This document shows positions 34,540-44,175 of a stretch of 64,000 nucleotides of DNA, one piece after another. How positions within the stretch are numbered: position 1 is the first letter of the stretch; each line of letters starts with the position of its first letter. The stretch covers positions 18,286,501-18,350,500 of the forward strand of contig OZ059896.1 of NCBI GenBank assembly GCA_964057225.1, given 5' to 3'. The DNA comes from Auanema rhodensis. Lineage: Eukaryota; Nematoda; Chromadorea; Rhabditida; Rhabditidae. The position numbers and the translations under genes are program-made. The notes under the pieces are model-generated. The model saw only the letters and a program-made list of their open reading frames with translations, searched no databases and had not been told where the DNA came from.

Positions 34540-37500
34540 CTAGTCATTTTCGTTGCTGATATCCAAATAGAAAGCATTGTCTTCTAAGCCTAACGTTTGA
34601 GTTTCGGTATCTCTCAGGAAATCCAATGCGTGATCCATGCTCGTGCCAGCATGCCGAATAGTATTTGATTCTTCCCTAAATACAATTTAGAAAAAGGAAA
34701 AGTCAAGAAATTGTTTAAATCTAATGAACTATGCTAAAACTTTAATTCGTATATGATATGATTGTACTAACCCATTTAATAGTGATTGGTCTATAATTGT
34801 ACCGAAACTGCGTGTTTCAACAGATTCAGCTGGGTTGTACGGCGTATAGGACATGGCGATATTTTGCCTAAAAACTGCTTAATAAGAACTATTTAACACC
34901 TGAATAGGTGGTCTTCTTCAATTTGTTTTTTTTTTCAATTTAGAAAGAGTTTTTAAAGAATGAAATTTTAAATAAAAATGTTTCAATGAATAAAACTTCT
35001 CCATTCTTTAATAAATAAAAAAAAACTTTTAATTTTGAACTTAGTTTAAAATCTTTTCAAATGTGCCTGTCTAATAGGGCTCTATAATGACAATCTCTCT
35101 AAGAAAATTTAATTTATTCAGTTTTGTAGCAAGAAAATATGACTTAATAATCTAAATTATCGATTAAAGTCCCAACTACTATCAAAAATATAGAAGAGAT
35201 TACTTTATACATTCTACTAACCTTATAGTATCAGTATTTTGTGTATTATAGCCAAATGAAGAATATTCATTGCTGTTTTGAGATTCATAGTTTATAAAGT
35301 TGGAGTCGCCGAATGAAAAATCTGTACCCGTAGAAATGTGACGAACATCTTAACAACACTTTTTTGAAAAAAAATTAAGAACTTCAAAATTTGTTCTACC
35401 TGGAGTATGAGATTCAGAACAATAGAATGAGGTATGTGGTAAAGAGTTATACTGACCCGAAAAATCGAAAGATTGTGGCAAATCCTAATAAAGAAATTGT
35501 AAAAAGACGATTAGAATGTGAAAACTTCACATTGCCAACGCCTACTGTAGATGTCTGTGGCAGGAATGTTGATGTTTGAGCTTGAACAGCTACTTCGCAT
35601 GTTGTGCGTAAAGAACTTCAAGCGAAAAAAAAACATTATTTTGAACTTTTTAAAGAGATAACCTTGAGATTCGTTCTATAGTTGCTTGAACATCATCAGT
35701 TGGGACTATGATTATAGTTGGCTGAGGAGCAGTAATCAAGGAAGTTACATCATTAGATCTGAAAACATCAAAAGAATTAATATAGGATAATGCTATAGAA
35801 ATGATTTGCCTCTGACGACAATCAGGAGTTGATCTTGTTTGTAAACTTTTCGAAAGCTTCCTGTTGCTAGAAATCGGTAGTTCAGCGGATGACACAGGTC
35901 TGATATCTAAAGCAACCCATTAAAGATCATATTAGATAGGAAAAAAAGATTTTTTTGTTTTTTCAAATCTCTTTCAATATGTACTAAATCACCTTATCCA
36001 TTCAATTTTGTGCTTTTCTCAAATCAAAAACAAATGAAACTAGAAGTCTCAAAAAGCCTGTTACGTAAAGTGCTTTGCCGTTTACGGAAGTTTTTTTTGT
36101 TATATTATTCATGTGTATTACACATCAATTGCTGGGTATCTTTTTTGGCTATTGCTTTGTTTCAGACAACGACCTTGGTAAGCTTGGAGGCCGCACTTGA
36201 CGGACTATATAAGGGCATTTGGCAGGTGGTTGATCAGCAGTCTCAATATGAGCGCCAAAGTTTTAGCTACTCTTGCCTCCGGAGCTTCCGGAATCGTTAT
36301 TTTAGCATGCCTCGTCATGGTAGGATCTCTTTTCCAAGAGATCAACACCTTATACGATGATGTTATGGACGACATGAACGAATTCAGAGTAGGAATAAGT
36401 TTCATTTCAATTTTTTAATAAAATTGTTCAGATGGTCGCCAATGAAGCCTGGAAGGACATGATCATCCCAACTCAAGCTGGAGCCAGCCACAGAAAGATC
36501 GGAACCATCTTCGGACGTAACAAGCGTGCTGCTGGACAATGCTCTTGCGGAACTCAACCAAACAACTGCCCAGCTGGACCACCAGGACCACCAGGACAGC
36601 CAGGAGAGCGCGGAGAAGATGGACTTCCAGGAGATGCTGGAAGAGCCGGAACCCCAGGAATCTCTATCATTAACGTTGAAGACAACAAGGGATGCATCCA
36701 ATGCCCAGCCGGACCACCAGGACCACCAGGACCAGACGGACCAGCCGGACCAGCTGGACCTGACGGACAATCTGGAGCCCCAGGAGCCCCAGGACAAGAC
36801 GGACAACCAGGAGCTGCTGGACCACAAGGAGATGCTGGATTCCCAGGAGCCAATGGAGAAAATGGAACCCCAGGAGCTCCAGGAGCCAATGGACAACGCG
36901 GAAAGGGAGCCCCAGGACCACAAGGACCACAAGGACCACAAGGAGCCCCAGGAAACAACGGAGCCCCAGGAGCCGACGGATACCCAGGACAAAACGGACC
37001 ACAAGGACCAGCTGGACCTAATGGCCACGATGGACAAGCCGGAACTCCAGGACAACAAGGAGAAGCTGGAGGAGAAGGACTTCCAGGATCTGATGCCGCT
37101 TACTGCCCATGCCCAGCCAGAACTGGAGCTGTTGAGTCCGAGACTGCCAGTCAAGGATACAGACGCCGTTTCTCCAAGGCTTAAGCTAAAACAGCTCAAT
37201 GAAAATAAAGACTTGAATCGCTTAATAACTGTTTTTATTGTTTTCTCATATATACACTGAAATGATGATACATTGAAAAACCAGATTAAAATTCTATTGA
37301 AACAGAAAAAGTTTAAGATGACCTTTTAAACATGTTTTATGTAGCGTTTGATATATATTTTGAATTAACCAAGGCCATTTAGATTATTAGACTTGATATC
37401 AGTCGAACTGGTCCCACCCAACTATAACTTTCATAGGAAAGGTCATAAAGAAGATAAAAACCTACGTAAGTCCCTGGACATGCAACGGGACTTTTTATGA

Positions 37501-37987
37501 TAAACAAAATCCTTTTGAAGAGCGAACCTGGTTCCGCATTCACAAGCTATAGTTTTCTCAGTATGTACCTAAAATAACGAATATTGCAATTTTGTATTGT
37601 CAAGTTCGAGTCAAACCCGTAAGTAATGTTGCTTCAAATTCCGCATTCCGTCAAACTTAACTTTACGTTTCATGCAACCCTCTACTGGGCAGTGATAGTA
37701 AAACGTCCGGCCTAATTAAAAATTTTATTGGAATATGACATATTTCGTGAAACCTAGTCCATCTGAAGCTTTGCAGAATATTCGCTTATCTTCAATAGAA
37801 ACCACTATTTTATGAGTTTTAACTCTATGTAGTCTCAACGCAGAAACGTTAGAAAATCAAAACAACAGATATAGATGAAACAAGAAATAAAGAAAAATAC
37901 TTACGATTTATCACATATATCACATCGCTTAGTCGAATCTTCCCCCAAAATTTCGTCTATGTTTGGATACAAATCCACTACTGACAT
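34540..37987 (-). CDS. ATMIN/ASCIZ-like zinc-finger transcription factor
   Basis: ATMIN (ASCIZ) is a zinc-finger factor that activates the dynein light chain LC8 gene and is itself bound by LC8 through TQT motifs. Exons in gene order: 37987-37905, 37833-37754, 37711-37617, 37568-37462, 35899-35663, 35615-35531, 35484-35400, 35348-35222, 34867-34772, 34675-34540; 376 residues. The N-terminal fingers match [20 protein letters not shown], then [15 protein letters not shown] ... LKQHYLRVH, then [21 protein letters not shown] as a C2HC finger. The tail is Ser/Thr/Gln-rich with QT motifs [16 protein letters not shown] and TETQTLGLE, far fewer than in vertebrates. Exon 35899-35663 may hide a 51-base GC-AG intron. 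The first finger looks short, so the exon 1/2 junction is uncertain. Intron 35900-37461 contains a collagen gene on the other strand. The start lies 132 bases downstream of the DUF229 gene. Confidence 0.8.
36206..36213 (+). promoter_or_regulatory. TATA box of the collagen gene
   Basis: TATATAAG, 34 bases upstream of the collagen start codon, in a locally less AT-rich context, which fits the strong TATA promoters of cuticle collagens. Confidence 0.6.
36248..37184 (+). CDS. Cuticle collagen
   Basis: A structural protein of the nematode cuticle, secreted by the hypodermis. Exons 36248-36388 and 36432-37184; 297 residues, the usual size. Parts: an N-terminal hydrophobic segment ([14 protein letters not shown]) acting as signal anchor, a conserved non-collagenous domain, a furin-type site (RNKR, at about residue 84), then interrupted Gly-X-Y runs rich in GPP and GAP between cysteine clusters ([23 protein letters not shown]), and a short tail ending RRRFSKA. 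Codon use is strongly biased (CCA for Pro, GGA for Gly), and GC content is well above the neighbours, as for highly expressed genes. A TATA box lies upstream and AATAAA at 37204. The whole gene lies in an intron of the ATMIN-like gene on the opposite strand. The inner start MSAKVL is preferred to upstream ATGs because it follows the TATA box by a suitable distance. Confidence 0.95.
37204..37209 (+). terminator. Poly(A) signal of the collagen gene
   Basis: AATAAA 20 bases after the collagen stop codon. Confidence 0.65.
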
Positions 37988-38119
37988 ACTAGAGTCATTT
38001 TGTCGTAAATGGTATTTAACTATTTTGATGAGCATATAAGAAAATGTTAACAACATTAAGTTTTTATAATCAATTTAAGAATAAATATTTATTGCGATAA
38101 ATACACTATATATAGCATA

Positions 38120-40785
38120 TTATATAATATTATTCGATTCTTGACTGTTTTTCACCCGTTCTATTTTGTCATAGCATACACAATATGTTGCTAAGAAGTA
38201 ATTTTTATCAATAATGCAGTGAGGATCATCTCCGTATATAGATACATGACTAATGGCTGATAAATCCAGATATAAATTATTAGCTATGTTATCATAAAAC
38301 ATAGTAACCTGAAAGCTGATAATTATATTTTACTACGAAAAGGAAAACAATAACCTCGTAAATTGCTCTGCCAGGAGTCGTTGAAAACTTTAACTGATAA
38401 TGTGCAAAAACAGCTTTGGTGTCACCAGATAAATCAGGAACAAATCCATCATTATCTTTTACAGATTTGTATTTCAATAAATCTTCATTTGGAACTAATC
38501 TATAAAAATTAGATAATGCTTACATTAAACTTAAGATCCAAAATCAACTCCAACTCACTTTTTAGCATAAATCAACTTTTTAAGCTTCAGTGGCGAACAT
38601 AAATCAGTTACATTTGATAATTCACCATTAATCGCATTTACGACATAATTTGCTAACTTATAAGAAATTGAGATATCTTCTGGTGTTTTTAAAGCATTCA
38701 TCCAATTTAAGCATGTGCACCAATGTGGTTCAATTCCTGCCTGAAACCATAAATTTCAATCAGAATACTGTATATTAATATTACCTTATCACAAGTTCTA
38801 GATTCTGGAATTGGACGAAATAAAGAAAGAGATCGTTTTTCAATAGATTGAACTTTTGAAATTTCATCAATTGTTGGCAGATGTAGAATATCAGTAAGGG
38901 TAGCATGAAGATCGAATGGAGTTGATAACCTTAAAACAATATCTTTATAAGTATATTTAGTCAATAAAAACAAACCTTTCTTTGTTCAGTTTCAAATTTT
39001 CTTCCATTTTAGCTCCAAGTGTAGTTTTCTTTAAACTTTCAGGAAGTGCAATTGCTACGAATGGAAGGCGCTAATAAATTTTATATAATATAATTAGCTT
39101 CTCTGTTATTCTTTGATTTTAAACCTCTTCAAGTTGACCCTGTTGAGTTTCCCTTAATTTAGCGAATCGATGTCCATGATCAGCCATCAGAATTACAAGA
39201 GAATTTTTGAAATAGCCTAAATTTTATGAATATACGCATATATATTTAAAACTAATGTACCTTCATCATTCATGTTATTAAGGAATTTCACAAGATCATC
39301 ATCTTCAACTTGAACAAGGTTAATATCATCATGAGAAAGTAGAGATTGATGCATGAATAAGAAACGAGGATAATCTTTATATATTTTCATAAACTGTTTG
39401 GCATAAGCAAACCAAGACTACAAAAATTATTAAATGTTTGAAACATATTTATATTTTACCTTGTGCAATGGCTCAGACCCAAGACAATTTCCACCTCCCT
39501 TAGCTTCATAATCTTTGAAGAATGGTCTCAAGTAATGATCTGTTGGTTGTTTCCTAAACCCTTTAAGACGATATGTAAATGTGCCTATAAAAATATTTTC
39601 TCTAGTTAGAGTTAACTGTATAGTACCAATATTAAATGCATCTTCTCCGTAAATAGTGGCATAGCCTTCAGATGAAAAATTATTCCAAATAAAAGGATAA
39701 ACATCATCTACATAATTAGCTTCAGAATAACGCTTTCTGAACTTTATTTTGAACATAAAAGAATAAGCAGTAAACTAACCTAGTTAAAGGTAACTCCACC
39801 TCGGTAGATGCCGTTAGAATAGGTATAATTGCTTGAGGAGTTCCATCCCCAACAATGTTATATCCTGAGATTTAATATCAAACATAAATGCAAATTAATA
39901 AAAAAGCTAACCATTCAAAACCGTAGATCCAAGAACCTTTTCCAAAAATTCCACTGTTTTCGGAAGCTTTCTTCTATATGACATTTGACTCAACGAATCA
40001 ATAACAAGAACAAAAACATTAACTTTTTCATTCTTATTTGTTTTAAATGTTTTCAATCTCTCTTCGACAGAATCAATTTTAGCAGCAGACATGAGTAGAT
40101 TACTCCTGTAAAACATTCTTGAAAACTATATAAAAGGTATAACAAAACCATTGCTTTAAATGTGAATATGTACATACTACTTTTCCAAAATCATATTTCA
40201 TTGGACGTCCAAATTCTAAAGGTTGAGGCTTTAGATAAGTGTTACTAGATCCGTCCTTTCTATAGAAATACACTATCTTACAATCGGCATCTTTTCTGAA
40301 TGAAATTACTATAATAAGGAAAAAAACTGAACCCAACCGTTCCGGTATCACTTGTAAATTTCCATTGTCATCTAAATAAACCCAATTGCTTAAAGCTTCA
40401 TTACATGATAATGGAGGAGGAACTGAGAAAAAACCGCGAACCTCTGTACCGTTAATATCTAGTTTAGGAACCCGACAAGTCTGAGAAAGTATAATAGTTT
40501 TTTAAAACATAGATAAAAATTACTTGTTGCATAAGAGTATTTTTTCGAATATCACTAGATGCTATTTTATTCGAGTTAGATTTGGATTTATCTCCACTAA
40601 AGTCATCTTTGCCAGAAACAATAACATTAAAATCCTGTAGACACTTAAGTCATTAGAAAATATCTTTGAAAACGTTTAAATACCTTCACTTCATCTCGAA
40701 TTGCAGCAGTTTTAAACAAAATTACAATACCTATAACAGTTCCAAGTATCACGAGTTGACGTAACTTGACTGTTCTAAAGAACAT
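38120..40785 (-). CDS. DUF229 sulfatase/phosphatase-fold protein
   Basis: The DUF229 family is large in nematodes and has an alkaline-phosphatase/sulfatase-like fold of unknown substrate. Exons in gene order: 40785-40684, 40634-40524, 40480-40338, 40295-40181, 40125-39912, 39864-39780, 39736-39627, 39584-39460, 39417-39261, 39216-39125, 39070-38976, 38929-38785, 38740-38559, 38499-38355, 38308-38120; 669 residues, all phases closing. An N-terminal signal anchor (LVILGTVIGIVILF) suggests a type II membrane or secreted protein. Fold landmarks are VFVLVIDSLSQ (first metal region, with Ser as possible nucleophile), FLFMHQSLLSHDD and LVILMADHGHRF (metal-binding Asp/His). Further blocks are RLPFVAIALP, STPFDLHATLTDIL and HWCTCLNW. 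The start follows a TTTCCAG acceptor by 11 bases. An in-frame upstream ATG at 40878 is separated from it by that acceptor and was not used. Confidence 0.9.
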
Positions 40786-41603
40786 CGATCCAAATCTGGA
40801 AACTATGAAATATAATTTATTTCCCAACGTAAGTACTGTATGCACAGATGAGCAAAGAGAATATAGTAAGACAAACATGGTATAGATGTCGAATAAGAAG
40901 GGTTTAGCCTGATAAAAACAGCGGTTAAAAAAATCAATCGACCAACTTCATGGAAGAAAACAGGAAGTGAACTTGAAGAAATACTGTGGAAAAATTCGCC
41001 TTGTTATTTGGAGCGAAATTGTTTTTTTACTATTCATTGGAAGAAAAGATCAATATTTCATTAAATGAACTTAGAAAGGTCAGATTAAAAACTTGGAAAA
41101 TTTTTCAAAAGATTTTTAACAAAATGGAGGAAGATATTTAAAGAAGTAGGTAAAATTGTAATTTTTATAAGCGCTTGTGTGTGAATCAAGGAGAAATTAA
41201 ACCTTCAGTTCACCATATAGTTCACCCTACCGCTACCATATTAATTATTATAATCAAGCTTCACAGTATAAAGTAACAATGATTATTAAATTGCCTTATC
41301 ATTGCCGTATTCCAGATTTCTTTTAGCAAACATACTAACATGATAAATTCTTATAGTTTATATATGTAGTCTCCCTGTTTGATGTTTAATCAAACATGTG
41401 TTCGTTCTGCATGTCATTGTAACAACCGTACGCATGACTAGGGTCGTGAACGAAGATCTGACTCATATAAATACAAACTTTATTTTTGCCGAGAATATTC
41501 GCTTATTTCAAGCTTAAAAATAATGTATTTTAAAATTTAACATTAAATTTTGCACAATATTAGAAATTAACATATTACTTTCAGTTGGCTCCATCCAAAA
41601 GTC
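40786..41603. other. Divergent intergenic region, DUF229 and Phafin
   Basis: AT-rich region upstream of two divergent genes. A TTTCAG acceptor at 41578-41583 lies about 20 bases before the Phafin start and may be a trans-splice site. Nothing else was seen. Confidence 0.4.
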
Positions 41604-42679
41604 ATGGTTGAACGTCTGCGTAAGATTTTGCTTTTAAATTTCGTTAATATTGTTTGTTGTTTTTAAGGTGACAGTGAGGTTAATACAAGAAGACTTGTTA
41701 ATGTGGAGCAATGTTTTGGTAAAGGCAGTATCAGTTTAAATAGTATTGGAAGAGTTTTAGTAGGAGAGGGAATTTTAATTAAAATGTGCAGGTAATAACC
41801 AAAATCTTTATTGTAGCTATCCATTCTGTCATTCTAGGAAGAAGCCTAAACAAAGACAATTTTTTTTATTTAATGATATTCTGGTTTATGGAAATATTGT
41901 GATTTCAAAAAAGCGTTACAATAAGCAGCGTGTTATAGCTCTTGAAAGTGTTACTTTAGAAGATTTATTGGATGATGGTAGTAAGTTAATTATTTTTTTC
42001 CGTATATAAATTGAACATAATAGTGTTAAAAAATGGCTGGGTAATAAAAACTCCTTCTAAATCGTTTGCTGTCTATGCTGCTACAGCGACCGAGAAGAAA
42101 GAATGGATGTTGCACATTAAACGATGTGTAGACGATCATAGCAAAAACATAAAAGGTTTGTTCATTTGTTAAGTCTATGATCGAACTTATGTTTAGGAAG
42201 AGAAAATGGTACTGCACTCAAGCCTGCACCGGTTTGGGTACCCGACAGTGATGTCACAAAATGTATGTGCTGTAAACGGAAGGAATTTAATTTACTTTAC
42301 AGAAGAGTTTGTTACCTTTACTATCTTTTGCTTATAGTATGTATTTAGCATCATTGTCGTGCATGTGGTAGCGTCATATGTGGAAATTGTTCTACACATG
42401 CTTTAAAAATTGACGCTGTTAACAAGAATACTCCAGTTCGTGTTTGTGATACGGTCAGTTTTACTAAAAACAATTAAGACTTTTCTAGTTTTTAGTGTTT
42501 TGATGAGAAAACTGGAACAGTAGGGCGGGCTCATGGTAGAGCAGGGACTGAGAATAAGGAGGAAGGTAGTGACTCTTCGGATGATGATATTGAGATAGAC
42601 AAAGAAGCTAATAAAGTAAGTTTTTGTTTTAATATAGGGCTAATTTCGATTTTTGCAGCCAACCTTTTACGAAGGATAA
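41604..42679 (+). CDS. Phafin (PLEKHF) PH-FYVE endosomal protein
   Basis: Phafins bind PtdIns3P on early endosomes and lysosomes through a PH and a FYVE domain and act in trafficking and autophagy. Exons: 41604-41619, 41668-41791, 41838-41977, 42024-42155, 42197-42306, 42349-42453, 42496-42615, 42659-42679; 255 residues against about 249 in human Phafin2. The start MVERLRDSEVNTRR matches the family. The PH domain (about 35-130) contains CRKKPKQRQFFLFND, ILVYGNIVISKKRYNK and SFAVYAATATEKKEW. The FYVE domain (about 145-215) has the WVPD entry, paired cysteines (CMCCKRK), the RRHHCRACG basic motif and VCDTCF. The acidic tail is SDSSDDDIEID, as in vertebrate Phafin2. It looks fully functional. 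Confidence 0.96.
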
Positions 42680-42969
42680 TCATGACATTTTTTATTTTGG
42701 TTTTATAATTTCTGTATATAAATGTTTAATATAGTCAGTTAACAAATTTGATAGATTTTAAATATTTTCCTTATAATTGCTGTAAGCTCTCAAAAGGATT
42801 CGCTCATGCATGTTCACTTATACAATGTGATATTGAACCGCTTTACCTTAACTTATAATTTTTCCACATGTGAATAAATTTATTAATATTTACCCAGCTT
42901 TGAAATTCATCGAAACCAAAAATTTAAAAATAGTATTTACAAAATCCTAATTGCTCATGTCTTGAAAGA

Positions 42970-43938
42970 TCATTTCATTAAAGTAACAGCAGCCAAAGTG
43001 AAAAATGTACTAGCTATGATGAAAGACAATTCTCTAAAATTACAACTTTGAATAAGTATGAAATGAATTTGGTGTTTACCTATAACTTGGGAATTGATCA
43101 ACTGAGAACTCTACAGATGGTATTTGAGCGCCTGGTTCACAACCATCTTTTTGTAAAGTGAGAATAATATTTTCCAACTGGAATGAGATACAAAGATTAA
43201 TCTAAATCAAGAATTTGATAAAATGTACTTGTTTGTCATCTCCATCAAAAATAAACCGAACATCGGGAGGACGAGAGAATTTGTCTGGTGCAGCATGGAA
43301 CTAAAGTAAAAAATCGCTCTGTACTCTATGTAAAAAATATTATACCATTTCTAATACAGCTTTTTTCATCTTTTGTTCTTCAGTATTAAATAAATACACA
43401 TTAGCTACATGAAATTGGGGTTGAAAGACTATAGTTTTCACCTATATGAAACATAAGTAGGTGGTATTTGATTCCTTAGCTTACCATTCCTTTAGAAAGA
43501 TAATCGTCAAAAAAATTTTCCCACGGAATCGGAGGAAGTTTTTCATTCAGCTTCCTATATTCATTTCGTCTTCTGAATTATAAAATATTACTATGTGTAC
43601 AAACGAATTTTACAACCTATAAAGCAAAATGCCGTGAGTAGATAACCAGATGAAAAGAAGACAACCTCCTAGAGCATAGGCACGGCGAACTTTGGCTGAA
43701 AAAATAAAAAAAAATAACGAAAAACAATTCTATGAATACCTTTATCTTGTTTAGATTGTCCAGATTGTTGCTTTTGTTCACCTTCTTGTGTAAATTCAGA
43801 CGTAGAGGAAAAGCCGCGTTGTGAAATTGAAGGAACAATGCGTACATAATCGGTAAAAAGTGAATGCCTTGAAGCCTGTACAGATGTTAGAGCAAGCTTC
43901 GAGCTTCTTATACTTCGAAGAAGTAATCTGGTAGCCAT
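42970..43938 (-). CDS. Short mitochondrial FtsH/paraplegin-like protein without AAA or protease domain
   Basis: Exons in gene order: 43938-43740, 43695-43617, 43572-43485, 43441-43346, 43300-43229, 43177-43080, 43033-42970; 231 residues. The start MATRLLLRSIRSSK gives a mitochondrial leader. A Gln/Ser-rich linker is followed by a membrane helix (AYALGGCLLFIWLSTHGILL) and a domain like the FtsH extracellular (intermembrane-space) domain of paraplegin/AFG3 proteases (PIPWENFFDDYLSKGMV, QPQFHVANVYLF, DVRFIFDGDD). A second helix (FIIASTFFTLAAVTLM) follows, after which the frame stops. The AAA ATPase and the HEXXH zinc protease that should come next are absent; downstream lies only 290 bases before the convergent Phafin gene. 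It could be a membrane partner or regulator of the m-AAA protease, or a decayed paralogue. The leader-helix-domain-helix layout and clean splice sites argue for a functional gene. Confidence 0.75.
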
Positions 43939-44175
43939 TTATATCAAATTTTTGTTCACTGCAAAAATTTTAAAATATAACGTGCGATTGAAAATACCTA
44001 ATTAATGAGCAGTGGAAATGACACTCCTAGATTACGTATATTAGATAGATAACGGAAACGAGCATGCTTTCCTGGAATCTAAACTTCATGTTTTGTAGTT
44101 AATTCTTGGAGAATAATTTTTCTTGTTTAAGAGTTTTTTGATTTTACGTATATGCCCACTTGGCCTATTGGTGGC

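Noticed and set aside
36402-37199. 265-codon open frame antisense to the collagen, rich in Ser and Trp
   Set aside because: It is a mirror of the biased CCA/GGA codons of the collagen repeats; it covers the collagen exon exactly and has no independent start context or splice logic.
36526-37260. Gln/Asp/His-rich 244-codon frame on the collagen strand
   Set aside because: A +1 shadow of the Gly-X-Y repeat; composition is explained by codon bias.
40786-40878. Longer N-terminus for the DUF229 protein starting at 40878
   Set aside because: A TTTCCAG acceptor lies between it and the chosen start, and the added hydrophobic residues would be redundant with the signal anchor.
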